DNA of 64,000 bases, taken from NCBI RefSeq assembly GCF_003344625.1, contig NZ_QPKJ02000001.1, forward strand, positions 62,001-126,000, read 5' to 3'. Positions 42,811-52,467 of the stretch are shown in pieces (position 1 is the first letter of the stretch; each line of letters begins with the position of its first letter). The stretch comes from Solirubrobacter deserti (GTDB lineage: Bacteria > Actinomycetota > Thermoleophilia > Solirubrobacterales > Solirubrobacteraceae). The position numbers were made by a program, and so were the translations under genes. The notes beneath the pieces were generated by a model. It had not been told where the DNA came from. It saw nothing but the letters and a program-made list of their open reading frames with translations, and did no database searches.

Positions 42811-43257
42811 TCAGAGGCCCCAGGGCCCGGTCGGCAGCTGCACGTTGAGCCACTCGGAGAACACGAACGACGTCACCACGCCCAGCGCGACGGCGATCGC
42901 GACGTCACGCACGGGCGAGCGCGAGCCGAGCAGCCACGTCGCCAGCCAGTAGAAGATCGCGGTCGCGAGCGCATAGCCGAGCAGGTCGAGCGCGAGCGCG
43001 TAGCCCACGAGCAGTGCGACCAGCAGCGCGGGCGTCGGCCAGTGCGTGCGCTCACCGGCCTCCGTCACGTGCGCCGCCAGCTTCTCGCCCGGCCGGACCA
43101 GGAACGCCAGCGCCAGCACCACGAGCGCCGCCGCCGAGACCGCGGGCGCGAGCCGCGGCCCGCTCGCCTGCCAGCCGTCGCCCACGCCCAGCGTGGCCAC
43201 GAACGCGACGACGCCCAACGCCAGCAGCACGCCGCCGAAGACGCGTGCGCCGGTCAC
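42811..43257 (-). CDS. tctB: Tripartite tricarboxylate transporter small subunit TctB
   Basis: This 148-residue protein has four hydrophobic segments and a typical TctB C-terminal half ([37 protein letters not shown]). GTG 43257 overlaps the tctC stop (GTGA), giving the order tctC-tctB-tctA. Confidence 0.88.
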   Translation of the reverse strand: MTGARVFGGVLLALGVVAFVATLGVGDGWQASGPRLAPAVSAAALVVLALAFLVRPGEKLAAHVTEAGERTHWPTPALLVALLVGYALALDLLGYALATAIFYWLATWLLGSRSPVRDVAIAVALGVVTSFVFSEWLNVQLPTGPWGL

Positions 43258-44255
43258 TTGCCGATGCCCAGATCCGCCACGACCTGCTGCACGCGCCGCT
43301 GCTCGCTCGCCACGAAGTCGTCGAGCTCGCGCCCCGTCTTGACGAACGGCTGCCAGTCGTAGCGCTCGACGTTCTCCTGCCACGCCGGCGACTCGAGCAC
43401 CTTGGTCACGTACTCGGTGATCCGCTCGCGCTCGGCGTCCTCGAGCCCCGGCGGCGCGACCAGCATCCGCCAGTTGGTGAGCTCGAGGTCCACGCCCGCG
43501 TCCTTGATCGTCGGCGGCACCTTGCCGTCGACCTGCGCCTCCACCGGGGAGGACACGGCGAGCAGGCGCATCTTGCCCGCCTCGACCTGGTCGACGAATT
43601 CGCCCAGCCCGGAGATCCCGGCGTCCACCGAGCCGGAGAGGATCGCGGCGTTCGCTTCACCGCCGCCGGAGTGCGCGACGTAGCGCGTCCGCTTCGGGTC
43701 CACGCCGAGCACGCGGGCGATCTCGCCGAGCAGCAGCTGGTCAGCGCCGCCCGCGGACCCGCCCGCCACGCGCACCGACCCCGGATCGGCCTTCAGCGCC
43801 GCGGCGAGGTCCTCCATCGAGCGGTACTTCGAGTCGGCCGGGACGACGATCGCCTCGGCTTCGGTGATCAGCGTCGCGATCGGCGTCGTGCGCGTGATCG
43901 GCACGTCGGAGCCGTTGGTCTCGATCGCGCCGAGCATCACGAGCCCGGTCATCATCAGCTGGTACGGGTCGCCGCTCGACTTCGAGACCAGCTCGGAGAG
44001 CCCGAGCGTCCCGCCCGCGCCCTCGACGTTGAAGACCTCGACGCCCTTGTCGAGCCCCGCGTCGCGCGAGGCCTGCTGGAACGCGCGCGCGGTCGTGTCC
44101 CACCCGCCGCCCGGCGCGGCCGGCGCCATGATCTCGAGCTGGCGGGTCGGGTACGGCTGCGACGCGTCGTCGCCGCCCGAAGCTCCGCCGGGAGCGATGA
44201 TCGCGACGAGCGCGAGAACGGCGAGCACGCCGCCGATGAGTGCCCTGGACCCCAC
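43254..44255 (-). CDS. tctC: Tripartite tricarboxylate transporter substrate-binding protein TctC
   Basis: This 333-residue secreted binding protein has an N-terminal hydrophobic signal (ALIGGVLAVLALVAIIAPGGA) and Bug/TctC features: YPTRQLEIMAPAAPGGGWDT at the ligand pocket and the conserved VNG-like central region. It binds a carboxylate outside the membrane. GTG 44255 is the only good start. It lies 20 bases after the lipoprotein gene. Confidence 0.9.
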   Translation of the reverse strand: MGSRALIGGVLAVLALVAIIAPGGASGGDDASQPYPTRQLEIMAPAAPGGGWDTTARAFQQASRDAGLDKGVEVFNVEGAGGTLGLSELVSKSSGDPYQLMMTGLVMLGAIETNGSDVPITRTTPIATLITEAEAIVVPADSKYRSMEDLAAALKADPGSVRVAGGSAGGADQLLLGEIARVLGVDPKRTRYVAHSGGGEANAAILSGSVDAGISGLGEFVDQVEAGKMRLLAVSSPVEAQVDGKVPPTIKDAGVDLELTNWRMLVAPPGLEDAERERITEYVTKVLESPAWQENVERYDWQPFVKTGRELDDFVASEQRRVQQVVADLGIGK

Positions 44256-44274
44256 CCAGGGGGTTCAGTACCCG

Positions 44275-44904
44275 CTACTCGAGGTTCCAGATCCCGCCGG
44301 CGATCGTCGGCACGACCTCGAGCGCGAGCTGGAAGCGCTCGGGCATCTTGTCGCCGGACCGCGGGAACAGCAGGCAACCCCTCCGGGAACGATTCGGCTC
44401 GATGAACACGATGTCGTCCAGGCCGTTCGAGCACTTGGCCTTCGCCTCGGTGTCCAGCGGCGTCGGCTTCTCGCCCGGGTACGTGATCGACGCCATCTCC
44501 ATCGGTCGGTTGTACTGCGTCACACCCGTGCCCTCGAGCTTGATGTGGACGGCCATCAGGTCGTCGCCGACCGGCTCGACCTTGGTCGGCGTGACCTTGA
44601 ACCGCACGCCGATCTCCGTGCCCGTGAGCTCGATCGGCTCGCCGAGCTTGGCCTCGGCGGGTTTGGGCGGCTGGTGGTACTCGGCCTCGGCGCTCCCGAG
44701 CTCGGTGTCCGCGTGGGTGTGCGCGCCGCCGTAGTACTCCTGGACGCCGGCGGAGTAGCCCGACAGATCGAGCTCGTGCTCGTTCCCCTGCTCCTCGGCT
44801 TCGGCGACGGGCACCGGCGTCGCGGCCTCCGGCGGCTGCGAGTCGGAACCGCCACAGCCCGCGAAGGCGGTGGCGAGCACGATGGCTGAAAGCAACTTGC
44901 GCAT
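44275..44904 (-). CDS. Putative secreted lipoprotein
   Basis: The 209-residue product starts at ATG 44904 with AGGAG upstream. A lipobox (LATAFAGC, cysteine about residue 17) follows, and the mature start is rich in Ser, Pro and Glu. A DUF4352-like beta domain is suggested by IELTGTEIGVRFKVTPTKVE and VHIKLEGTGVTQYN. The role is unknown. It is upstream of tctC on the same strand and downstream of a strong terminator. Confidence 0.72.
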   Translation of the reverse strand: MRKLLSAIVLATAFAGCGGSDSQPPEAATPVPVAEAEEQGNEHELDLSGYSAGVQEYYGGAHTHADTELGSAEAEYHQPPKPAEAKLGEPIELTGTEIGVRFKVTPTKVEPVGDDLMAVHIKLEGTGVTQYNRPMEMASITYPGEKPTPLDTEAKAKCSNGLDDIVFIEPNRSRRGCLLFPRSGDKMPERFQLALEVVPTIAGGIWNLE

Positions 44905-44925
44905 CTCTGACTCCTGGAATAGCAA

Positions 44926-44954
44926 GGGAGCGCCGGTCTGAGACCGGCGCTCCC
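44926..44954 (-). terminator. Strong rho-independent-type terminator after the TIM-barrel gene
   Basis: Perfect 14-base arms (GGGAGCGCCGGTCT and its complement) flank one base. Read on the minus strand the stem is followed by TTGCTATT. It separates the secreted isomerase-like gene from the lipoprotein/tct genes. Confidence 0.8.
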
Positions 44955-44990
44955 CGTTTGACCCCCTAAAGCAAGAGGTCGACTACTGGC

Positions 44991-46874
44991 CTACGGCTGC
45001 GTCGTGCCCAGCGTGAACGTCAGCGTCTTCGAGTACGTGCCCGCACGCAGGACCTCGTTGACGGCGATCGCCTGACGGAGGCCGATCGTCGCCTGCACCG
45101 CGCCCGCGGTCGGGCCGTTGAACGTGAGCAGCGAGGTGGGCGTGCCGCTGATCGGCGAGAACGCGGACGCCGTGTTCGCCGGCGGCTGGCTCACGTTGAC
45201 CTGCACCGGCTGCGACAGCGCGAACGTGCCGTTCACCAGGCGGCCGGGAGCGGCGGCGCTGGGGTCGTGGACCGTCAGCGCGGCGTTGCCGGCGGTGCTC
45301 ACGATGTTGGCGAGGACCGTCTGGTCGTAGTTGCGCGCCGTGGCCGGCTGGAACGTGCCGAACGTGTTCGAGGCGCTCAGCGTGAGGTTGAGCACCGTGT
45401 CGACGTTGCCGCCGATCGGGAGCTCAGCCGGGCCTTCCAGGCTCGTGCCGTTCAGCAGGATCGACTCCGTCGCGTTGTCGGCGTTGGACTGGACGATCAG
45501 GCGGGCGACCGACTTGTAATCCGTCGTGGTCGGCTTGAAGCCGACGTTGACGAAGCACGTCGCGTTGGGAGCGAGGTCGGTGGCGAGGCAGGCGGCGCTG
45601 TCGACGACGGCGAAGTCGCCGGGACGCTCGCCCGGGAACTGGTACAGCTGGTTGTTCTGGTTGTTGTTGTTGGCCAGCGCGATGTTCGTGATGTCCAGCG
45701 GCGCGTCGCCCGTGTTCTTGATCGTGATCGGGACGACGTTCGAGGCGGCCGGGGTGCCGGCGGCGACGGACGGGAACGTGGTCGGCAGGCCGAGGACCGC
45801 CGGGACGATCGCCGAGCCACGGCCCTTGAAGTTGCGCAGGCTCGTGACCATCGTGGTCAGCGTGGCGTTGTCGTTCTCCTGCGAGTAGTACTGGACGCGG
45901 CCCTTGCCGGCGGCCAGGATCGGCCGGTAGTCGACCTCGCCCTCGCCGAAGGCGCTCGGGCTGCCGCCGCGGCTGTTCGGCGGGTTCTGGTTGGCCGGGT
46001 TGAACTCGGCGCCGACCCGCGTGCCGTCCTTGACGTGCATCAACTTGATGCGGTTGGCGTACTTGTTGATGAACGCCGCCGTCGCGGTGCCGGTGGCGTC
46101 GTCGAACGCGTCCGAGGACCAGAACGCGTCGACCTGGAAGGCCACGTAGCGCGCGTCGGTGCGCTCGATCATGATCTCCCAGGCGGTCTTGAGCGTCCCG
46201 TTGTCCATGTACTTGCGGTCGAACTCGGTCGTGTGGTTGTGCACGTAGACCGGGCCGACGCCGTTCTCGACGGAGTACTTGCCGAGGCGATCGAGGATCT
46301 GGGCGCTGCGCAGGATGCTGGCGTAGCTGTCGAGGTTCTCGCCGTCGGCCTGGCCGGAGCCCGTGCCGATGTAGTCGAGGCCGAGGATCTTGGCGGCGGC
46401 GACGCGGGCGGGCCACTGCGACTCGTTCAGCGAGCCGTGCCAGCCCGAGGCGTGCAGGCCGTGCTTGTCGAGCATCGCGCGGTACGCCTTCCAGCCGTAC
46501 GGACCCTCGATCTCGTCGTTGGTCGGCAGGGACGGGTGGCCGTACAGCTCGATGTTGTCCAGGCCGTTGGCCGCGTAGTAGCCGTAGAGCGCGTCGAGGC
46601 GCTTCCACACGCACTCGTCGGAGGTCCCCGTGGCGCAGCTCGAGCCGTCGGCGGCGGGAGCGATCGTCAGCGCCGGCGGGTTGGCGCCGAGGCCGCCACC
46701 GTTGCCGATGAAGTTGCGGTGGCTAAAGGTCTGGATGCTCCCCTGGCCGGTCTGGACGCCGTCGCCGGTCTTCTCCGGGAACGTGGTCTGGGCCTGGGCG
46801 GTACCGGTGAGCGCCAACGCTCCGGTGGCCGCCAGAACGGCGCACGCGCGCGTGCGCCGAGAGATTCCCTTCAT
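44991..46874 (-). CDS. Secreted sugar-phosphate isomerase/epimerase-like TIM barrel with C-terminal Ig-like domains
   Basis: This 627-residue exported protein starts at ATG 46874 with AGGAGG upstream and a signal peptide (residues 1-28, ending TGTAQAQ). Residues about 50-300 form an AP-endonuclease-2-like TIM barrel (VYVHNHTTEFDRK, YVAFQVDAFWSSD, LMHVKDG). One or two ASPM/SPD-2/Hydin-like 'choice-of-anchor' beta domains follow (IKNTGDAPLDITNIALANNN, VNVGFKPTTTDYKS). Such isomerases are usually cytoplasmic, so export plus an anchoring module is unusual. A palindrome in its upstream region may be an operator. Confidence 0.82.
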   Translation of the reverse strand: MKGISRRTRACAVLAATGALALTGTAQAQTTFPEKTGDGVQTGQGSIQTFSHRNFIGNGGGLGANPPALTIAPAADGSSCATGTSDECVWKRLDALYGYYAANGLDNIELYGHPSLPTNDEIEGPYGWKAYRAMLDKHGLHASGWHGSLNESQWPARVAAAKILGLDYIGTGSGQADGENLDSYASILRSAQILDRLGKYSVENGVGPVYVHNHTTEFDRKYMDNGTLKTAWEIMIERTDARYVAFQVDAFWSSDAFDDATGTATAAFINKYANRIKLMHVKDGTRVGAEFNPANQNPPNSRGGSPSAFGEGEVDYRPILAAGKGRVQYYSQENDNATLTTMVTSLRNFKGRGSAIVPAVLGLPTTFPSVAAGTPAASNVVPITIKNTGDAPLDITNIALANNNNQNNQLYQFPGERPGDFAVVDSAACLATDLAPNATCFVNVGFKPTTTDYKSVARLIVQSNADNATESILLNGTSLEGPAELPIGGNVDTVLNLTLSASNTFGTFQPATARNYDQTVLANIVSTAGNAALTVHDPSAAAPGRLVNGTFALSQPVQVNVSQPPANTASAFSPISGTPTSLLTFNGPTAGAVQATIGLRQAIAVNEVLRAGTYSKTLTFTLGTTQP

Positions 46875-46957
46875 GTAGCTCCTCCTCTTTCTGGCCCCAA
46901 GCGACAGGAATGGAGCCAAATGACAACCCGGGTACCAACGCTAGCCGAAGTTTGGAA

Positions 46958-46977
46958 CAAAAGTCAATCGACTTTTG
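46958..46977. promoter_or_regulatory. A/T-rich dyad upstream of the secreted isomerase-like gene
   Basis: CAAAAGTCAATCGACTTTTG has perfect 8-base arms around four bases, 83 bp before the ATG at 46874, in an A/T-rich island of a very GC-rich sequence. It resembles a repressor operator. The ROK protein at 55873 is one candidate regulator, because its own upstream region carries AAAGT-containing dyads. Confidence 0.5.
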
Positions 46978-47021
46978 CATTGTCTGACAACGAAAGCTAA
47001 ACGTGTAGCCAGCCCCTCGCC

Positions 47022-47975
47022 TCAGTTCAGCGTCGCCACCGTCTCCCAGGACTTCCCCCCGTCCGAGGACTTCCGGATCTTGCCTCCGACCACGGCGACG
47101 AACAACTCATCTTTTCGTCCGTTGGCGGTGAATTCGCTCGGGAGGCCGCCGACGTCGCCGCGGTCGCTGAACGACTGCCCGCCGTCGGTACTGATGCGCA
47201 GCTTGCCGTTGCGGTCGAGGCTGTAGAGCGCGTCGCCCTTGGGCCAGGCGAGGCGGGCGCCGGAGGCGGGATCGCGCGGGCGCCACGAGCCGCCGACGTC
47301 GTTGGAGATGAACGTGCCCTGCTCGGTCGACACGGCCCAGCGCTGCGGGTCCGACGGGTCGACGACGACGTCGATCGGGAGCTGCGGCGGCGTGCTCTTG
47401 TTCCAGCTCTTGCCGCCGTCGCGGCTGGAGAGGATGTCCGGGGAGTCGACGCTGACGGCGATGATCAGGTCGTCGTAGACCTCGAACTCGTGGTAATCGG
47501 CCTCTGCGGTGCCCGGCACCGCCTCCCAGGTCTTGCCCAGATCGGTGGAGCGGACGATCGGCAGGTTCTCCGGCAGGTTGCCGCCCTGCGGGTGGCCGGA
47601 CGCGAGCAGCTCGCCCGGCCCGGTGAAGCGCATGACCATGTTGCCCGACACCGTGCCCTCGCCCGCGGGCGTGGTGACCGTCCCCAGCACCCGCTCGCCC
47701 TCCTTCTCGCCCGGCCGGACGATGAACATGGCCGGGCCGGTGCCGACCATCAGCGTCCCGTCCTCCGGGTCGACCGTGATCGAGTTCACGGCCGGGCTGG
47801 AGCCGTCGTCGGGCGCCGGAGGCGGCGTGGTGGACACGGGCGCTTCGCTCGTCGGCGCTGCGGTCGCCTCGCTGGTCGCCTCGGCCGTGGGCTCCGGCGT
47901 GGGCTCGGGATCGCTCCCGCCGCACGCCATCAGGGCGAGGGCCACAACGAACGGAAGCGGTCTACTAAGGCGCAC
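47022..47975 (-). CDS. BNR/sialidase-like beta-propeller lipoprotein
   Basis: This 317-residue lipoprotein has a lipobox (ALALMAC) and a Pro/Glu/Thr-rich spacer (residues 20-55). Repeated Asp-box-like motifs (SRDGGKSWN, STDGGQSFS, SSDGGKSWE) are typical of BNR/exo-alpha-sialidase-like propellers. Catalytic sialidase residues are not recognisable, so a binding role is as likely. The start overlaps the ThuA gene by 11 bases. Confidence 0.8.
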   Translation of the reverse strand: MRLSRPLPFVVALALMACGGSDPEPTPEPTAEATSEATAAPTSEAPVSTTPPPAPDDGSSPAVNSITVDPEDGTLMVGTGPAMFIVRPGEKEGERVLGTVTTPAGEGTVSGNMVMRFTGPGELLASGHPQGGNLPENLPIVRSTDLGKTWEAVPGTAEADYHEFEVYDDLIIAVSVDSPDILSSRDGGKSWNKSTPPQLPIDVVVDPSDPQRWAVSTEQGTFISNDVGGSWRPRDPASGARLAWPKGDALYSLDRNGKLRISTDGGQSFSDRGDVGGLPSEFTANGRKDELFVAVVGGKIRKSSDGGKSWETVATLN

Positions 47976-48729
47976 AGTTGAACCTCGCGCGGCCGGCGGC
48001 CATCTCGATTGCGCCCCTCAGGTGGGCGAGGAAGTCCGGCTCGGAGAAGGACTCCCGCGTGTGCCCCATCGCGGTGTACACCGAGCGGCCGCCATCGTAG
48101 CGATGGCACCAGGCGATCGGATGGTCCGCGCCCATCGTCCCGCCCTCGTAGGTGGACTCGTCGACGGTGGCCAGGATGTGCGCGGCGCCGCGCGGGTTGC
48201 GGTCGAACTCGTACCACTCGTCCGTGCGCGCCCAGGCGGCGGGAAGCGGCTTGGTCGCCGCGGAGGTGCGGTCCTCCACGCGCACGGTCGCGCGCGCCGT
48301 CCCGGGCGCGTGACGCGTGAAGCGCGCGCCCACGAGCCGCTCATACCACGCCCACTTCCCGCGTGTATCAGAGGCCGCGTGCACGCCGAGGTAGCCGCCG
48401 CCGGCCCTGATGTAGCGCTCGAACGCGCGCTGCTCGGCGCGCTCGGCGACCGGCGTGCCGGTCGTCGAGAGGAAGACCACGGCGTCGTAGCGGGCAAGGC
48501 CCTTGGCGGTGAACCGCCTGGACGTTCCGGTCGTATCCACAGATATCCGGTGAGAGCGGCCTAGCCTTTGTATGGCACGCACTCCGTCGGGTATGGACTC
48601 GTGACGGAAACCGGTCGTCTCTGTGAACACCAGCACACGAAGGCGCTCGGACGATTGGCTAGGCCGGGCCTCACTGCCGCAAGCGGACGCTAGCGTCAGG
48701 GCAACGGCCAGGAAAAGCATCCGTGACAT
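47965..48729 (-). CDS. ThuA domain-containing lipoprotein
   Basis: The 254-residue product has a lipobox (ALTLASAC) and a ThuA (trehalose-utilisation) flavodoxin-like domain: RVLVFTETTGFRHESIPDG, GGYLGVHAASDT and the C-terminal HRYDGGRSVYTAMGHTRESF. ThuA proteins occur in glycoside catabolic sets with secreted isomerases, as here with the gene at 44991. Function is not biochemically settled. ATG 48729 faces the ebo cluster across a 135-bp divergent promoter region. Confidence 0.85.
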   Translation of the reverse strand: MSRMLFLAVALTLASACGSEARPSQSSERLRVLVFTETTGFRHESIPDGVRAIQRLGRSHRISVDTTGTSRRFTAKGLARYDAVVFLSTTGTPVAERAEQRAFERYIRAGGGYLGVHAASDTRGKWAWYERLVGARFTRHAPGTARATVRVEDRTSAATKPLPAAWARTDEWYEFDRNPRGAAHILATVDESTYEGGTMGADHPIAWCHRYDGGRSVYTAMGHTRESFSEPDFLAHLRGAIEMAAGRARFNCAP

Positions 48730-48744
48730 CGCTACGCACCTAGC

Positions 48745-48760
48745 CAAAAGATTTGTTTTG
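48745..48760. promoter_or_regulatory. CAAAA-N6-TTTTG dyad between thuA-like and ebo genes
   Basis: CAAAAGATTTGTTTTG lies in the divergent intergenic region, near the ThuA start. Its half-sites match those of the dyad at 46958 with shorter spacing. It may be a shared operator for the saccharide and ebo genes. Confidence 0.4.
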
Positions 48761-48809
48761 CCGGGCAACGAACAGACTTGGTCTTGACATGCAGCATAAA
48801 GTGGACGCG

Positions 48810-48872
48810 ATGAGTCGAGGAGAGGCACGGCGCTACGCTCGTCGTGTAGTGGAGGGTCCAGGTCATGAGTAG
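48810..48872 (+). CDS. Possible 20-residue leader peptide overlapping the inositol-phosphate synthase start
   Basis: ATG 48810 opens [20 protein letters not shown] and stops at 48872, eight bases into the synthase gene. An Arg-rich short frame terminating over the next start could couple translation. No clear SD is present, so this is tentative. Confidence 0.25.
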   Translation: MSRGEARRYARRVVEGPGHE

Positions 48873-50022
48873 CCGGGTCGGCGTCTGGATGGTCGGTGGC
48901 CGCGGTTCGGTCGCCACCACCGCGCTCACGGGCGCGGCGGCCGTCGCTGCCGGTCTTGCCGAGCCTACGGGCATGGTGACCATGCGGCCCGACTTCGCCG
49001 AAGCGAGCATGCCCGAGCTCGGCGATCTGGTGTTCGGCGGGCACGACGTGGTGGAGACGCCGCTCGCGCTGCGCGCCGCTCGCCTGGTTGACGACGGCGT
49101 GCTGCCGGTCGGGCTGCCGAACGCGCTCGGCGCCGCCATCGAGGCCGCTGAGTCCGAGCAGCGCCCCGGCATCACGGGGCATGACGCGCGCACGGAGCCG
49201 CGCGCCGCGCTCGGGCGCATCGTGTCCGACCTGAGCTCGTTCAAGTCGCGCCACGACCTGCAGAAGGTCGTCGTGGTCAACGTCTCCTCGACGGAGGCGC
49301 CGGTCGACGCGCACCCCGCCCACCAGGACCCGGCGCTGCTGATGGACGCGCTGGACCGCGGCCTGGCCGTGCTGCCGCCGAGCGCGCTGTACGCGCTGGC
49401 GGCGATCGAGGTCGGCGCGGCGTTCGTGGACTTCACGCCTTCGGTCGGCGCGCGCCTGCCCGCCATCGAGGCGCTGGCCGAGGCGCACGAGGTGCCCGTG
49501 GCCGGCTCGGACGGCAAGACGGGCGAGACGTTCATGAAGTCCGTCCTCGCCCCGGCGCTCGGTGCGCGAAACCTGAAGGTCCGCTCCTGGGCGGGCTACA
49601 ACATCCTCGGCGGCGGCGACGGCGCGGCGCTGGCCGACCCGGAGCGCGCGCAGTCCAAGCTCGACTCCAAGGGCAAGCTGCTCGAGGACATCCTGGGCTA
49701 CCCGGTCGAGGCGCCCATCCGCATCGAGGACGTGCGCGACATGGGCGAGTGGAAGACCGCCTGGGACCACATCGTCTTCGAGGGCTTCCTCGGCGTGCGC
49801 ATGAAGCTCCAGTTCACGTGGGAGGGCTGCGACTCCTCGCTGGCCGCCCCGCTGCTGCTGGACCTGATCCGGCTGATGGCGCTGGCGCTGGAGCGCGAGG
49901 AGCGCGGCGTGCTGAGCGAGCTCGCGTTCTTCTTCAAGGATCCGGCCGGCACGCGTGAGCACTCGCTGCACCGCCAGTACGAGATGCTCGAGCGCTGGGT
50001 ACTCCAGCGGGTCGTCGCATAG
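48865..50022 (+). CDS. myo-Inositol-3-phosphate synthase-like carbocyclase of the ebo cluster
   Basis: This 385-residue protein has the NAD-binding start [16 protein letters not shown]. It also has the MIPS motifs NVSSTE (139-144) and [13 protein letters not shown] (214-226), where K218 corresponds to the catalytic lysine, and the segment [16 protein letters not shown] converts glucose 6-phosphate to inositol 3-phosphate. It occupies the place that a 3-dehydroquinate-synthase-like EboD has in cyanobacterial ebo loci. Being first in a seven-gene cluster two bases before eboC, it is more likely a dedicated cyclitol-forming enzyme than the housekeeping copy. Confidence 0.9.
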   Translation: MSSRVGVWMVGGRGSVATTALTGAAAVAAGLAEPTGMVTMRPDFAEASMPELGDLVFGGHDVVETPLALRAARLVDDGVLPVGLPNALGAAIEAAESEQRPGITGHDARTEPRAALGRIVSDLSSFKSRHDLQKVVVVNVSSTEAPVDAHPAHQDPALLMDALDRGLAVLPPSALYALAAIEVGAAFVDFTPSVGARLPAIEALAEAHEVPVAGSDGKTGETFMKSVLAPALGARNLKVRSWAGYNILGGGDGAALADPERAQSKLDSKGKLLEDILGYPVEAPIRIEDVRDMGEWKTAWDHIVFEGFLGVRMKLQFTWEGCDSSLAAPLLLDLIRLMALALEREERGVLSELAFFFKDPAGTREHSLHRQYEMLERWVLQRVVA

Positions 50023-50024
50023 GA

Positions 50025-50918
50025 ATGGCTCTTCGCCGGCGGGCTCGCATCCAGCGCGCGGGGGACCTCGCCGAGCTGGTCCGGCTCCCGGCCGTGCTGT
50101 CGGTCCCGGGCGACGTGCTCGTCGGCGCCGCCGCCTCCGGGCAGCTCGGGAACGTCAGCCGCACCGCCGGGCTCGTCGGCTCCTCGTCGCTGATGTACCT
50201 GGCGGGAATGGCCCTCAACGACTACGCCGACCGTGAGATCGACGCGGTCGAGCGGCCCTCGCGGCCGATTCCGTCCGGCCGCGTCTCGCCCGAGCTGGCG
50301 CTGGGGGTCGCGGGCACGCTGACGGCGGCCTCGCTCGCGCTGGCCGTGGCCGCCGACGGGCGTCGTGCGCTGCCGGTCGCGTGGCCGCTGGCCGCCGCCG
50401 TGTGGGGCTACGACCTGTTCGGCAAGGACACGCCGGTCGCGTCGCTGTCCATGGCCGCGTGCCGTGGGCTGGACGTGATGATGGGCTCCGGCACGCAGGG
50501 CGCGGCCGCCGCGCTGCCCGCCGCCGCCGTCGTCACCGCGCACATCACGGTCGTGACCGAGGTCTCGCGCCAGGAGGTCACCGGCGGGGACGCGAGCGTG
50601 TCCAAGCGGGCGCTGGCCGGCACGGCCGCCGTCGCGGGCGTGAGCGCGCTGCTCGCCCAGCGGGCGCCGAAGCTCGCGCGCGTCGCGGGCGTTGGGCTCA
50701 GCGCGGCGTACGGCGCGTTCGTCGGGCGCGCCCACGTGGACGCGATCGAGCAGCCGACCCCGGCGCGGCTGCAGAAGTCGGTCGGCGCGGGGATCATGGG
50801 CCTGATGCCGCTGGAAGCGGGCCTGCTCGCCGGCTCTGGCTCGGTCGTGCCCGCCGCGGGCGTCGCCGCGCTGTTCCCACTGGCCCGCAAGATGGCGAAG
50901 AGGAGGAAAGTGACGTGA
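50025..50918 (+). CDS. eboC: EboC: UbiA-family membrane prenyltransferase-like protein
   Basis: This 297-residue protein has about eight transmembrane segments. The first UbiA aspartate motif is intact ([19 protein letters not shown]), but the second is only a remnant ([15 protein letters not shown]), as is usual for EboC. It is predicted to attach a polyprenyl group to the cluster product or otherwise act at the membrane. It is two bases downstream of the synthase and overlaps the isomerase start (GTGA). Confidence 0.88.
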   Translation: MALRRRARIQRAGDLAELVRLPAVLSVPGDVLVGAAASGQLGNVSRTAGLVGSSSLMYLAGMALNDYADREIDAVERPSRPIPSGRVSPELALGVAGTLTAASLALAVAADGRRALPVAWPLAAAVWGYDLFGKDTPVASLSMAACRGLDVMMGSGTQGAAAALPAAAVVTAHITVVTEVSRQEVTGGDASVSKRALAGTAAVAGVSALLAQRAPKLARVAGVGLSAAYGAFVGRAHVDAIEQPTPARLQKSVGAGIMGLMPLEAGLLAGSGSVVPAAGVAALFPLARKMAKRRKVT

Positions 50919-51757
50919 GCCTGCGCTTCGGATACGTCTCCAACGGGCTCTCGGACCACCGGCTCGAGGACGCGCTCGACCTGCTGTCCGAGAACGGCTA
51001 CGGCGGGATCGCATTGACGCTCGACCACATTCACTTCGACCCGTTCGCGCCGCGCCTGCGCGCGCGTGCGCAACGCGTGCGCGCGGAGCTGGAGGAGCGC
51101 GGGATGACGTGTGTGGTGGAGACGGGCGCGCGGTTCGTGCTGGACCCGCGGCGCAAGCACTTCCCGACCCTGGTCAGCGACGGGCGTCAGAAGCGCGTCG
51201 ACCTGCTGTGCACGGCGGTCGACGTCGCCGTCGAGCTCGGCTCGCCCGTGGTGTCCATGTGGAGCGGGTCGATCGCGGCCGACGAGTCGCCCGAGCGCGC
51301 CTGGGACCTGCTGGTCGAGGGCTGCGAGCGGGTGCTCGCGCACGCCTCCGACAACGGTGTGACGCTCGCGTTCGAGCCGGAGCCGGGGATGCTCGTGGAG
51401 CAGCTGTCGGACTACGAGGAGCTGCAGCGGCGGCTCGGGCACCCCGAGGCGCTCGGGCTGACGTTGGACATCGGCCACATCGTCTGCCTGGAGCCGATGT
51501 CGGTCACGGAGTGCGTCCGGCGCGGCGCGCCGACGCTGGCGCACGTGCACATCGAGGACATGCGCCGCGGCGTGCACGAGCACCTGATGTTCGGCGAGGG
51601 CGAGCTGGACCTCGACGAGAGCCTGAAGGTCTTGACGGAGATCGGGTACGAGGGCATGGTCGCGGTCGAGTTGTCGCGCCATTCCCACGCCGCGCACGAG
51701 ACGGTGCCGGCGGCCAAGTCCGCGCTGCGCGCGGCCGAGCGTGAGGCGGTGCGATGA
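50915..51757 (+). CDS. Sugar phosphate isomerase/epimerase-like TIM barrel of the ebo cluster
   Basis: The 280-residue AP-endonuclease-2 TIM barrel has metal-binding segments ([44 protein letters not shown]). GTG 50915 overlaps the eboC stop. It is distinct from EboE, which is a second TIM-barrel protein in the same cluster. It probably isomerises or epimerises the sugar or cyclitol precursor. Confidence 0.85.
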   Translation: MSLRFGYVSNGLSDHRLEDALDLLSENGYGGIALTLDHIHFDPFAPRLRARAQRVRAELEERGMTCVVETGARFVLDPRRKHFPTLVSDGRQKRVDLLCTAVDVAVELGSPVVSMWSGSIAADESPERAWDLLVEGCERVLAHASDNGVTLAFEPEPGMLVEQLSDYEELQRRLGHPEALGLTLDIGHIVCLEPMSVTECVRRGAPTLAHVHIEDMRRGVHEHLMFGEGELDLDESLKVLTEIGYEGMVAVELSRHSHAAHETVPAAKSALRAAEREAVR

Positions 51758-52467
51758 AGGATCTGACCGAGGCGTTGGAGGCGCGGGCGAAGCCCGAAGG
51801 CCTGGAGTGGCTGCGCGAGGCGAGCGCTGCGGTCGCGGCCGACGCGACCGTGCTGCGGACGCGGTTCGCGATGGTGGGGCGCAAGGTCGGGCGCGACCCG
51901 CTGGACCCGGGCGCCGACCCGGCCGACGTGTGGGCGTGGACCGTCGACGACGCCGCGCGCGTGCTCCTGCTCAAGGCCGCGGGTGAGCGTGCCGAGGGCG
52001 AGCTGGCCGAGCTGTACCGCTTCGGCGACGCCGCCGAGCGCCGCGGCGTGCTGCGCGCGCTGCCGTACCTGGACATCGGCGACCGCGGGCTGCCGCTGGT
52101 GGACGACGCCATCCGCACCAACGACACCCGCTTGATCGCCGCCGCGCTCGGCCCGTACGCGACCGAGCACCTGTCGGACGCCCAGTACGACCAGGCCGTG
52201 CTCAAGTGCGTGTTCGTGGGCGTGCCGATCACCGGGCTGGACGGCATCCCTTCGCGCGTGACGCCGGACGGCGCGCGCATGCTCGGCGCGTTCGTGCACG
52301 AGCGCGTGGCCGCCGGGCGCGACCTGCCGCCCGAGGTCTGGACCGTGATCGACAAGTACCCGCCCGCCGAGGAGATCGCCGCGATCGAGGCGGAGCTGCA
52401 GAGCCCCTTCGAGGATCGCCGCGCGGCTGCGGAGCGCGCACTGAGCTACAGGAGCCAACGAGTATGA
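51754..52467 (+). CDS. eboA: EboA domain-containing protein
   Basis: This 237-residue, largely helical protein contains the EboA pattern (TRFAMVGRKVGRDPLD, RAALPYLDIGDRGL-like, VLKCVFVGVPITGLDGI). No catalytic motif is apparent. EboA function is unknown, and in scytonemin producers the ebo genes are needed for product export to the periplasm. It is translationally coupled to the preceding and following genes (ATGA overlaps). Confidence 0.85.
   Translation: MKDLTEALEARAKPEGLEWLREASAAVAADATVLRTRFAMVGRKVGRDPLDPGADPADVWAWTVDDAARVLLLKAAGERAEGELAELYRFGDAAERRGVLRALPYLDIGDRGLPLVDDAIRTNDTRLIAAALGPYATEHLSDAQYDQAVLKCVFVGVPITGLDGIPSRVTPDGARMLGAFVHERVAAGRDLPPEVWTVIDKYPPAEEIAAIEAELQSPFEDRRAAAERALSYRSQRV

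Noticed and set aside
45267..47000. Long plus-strand frame opposite the secreted isomerase-like gene
   Set aside because: It has shadow composition and no start signals. The minus-strand gene has SD, signal peptide and domains.
48865..50022. Inositol-phosphate synthase as the ordinary housekeeping enzyme
   Set aside because: Its position as first gene of a tightly coupled ebo cluster argues for a dedicated role, though a dual role cannot be excluded.
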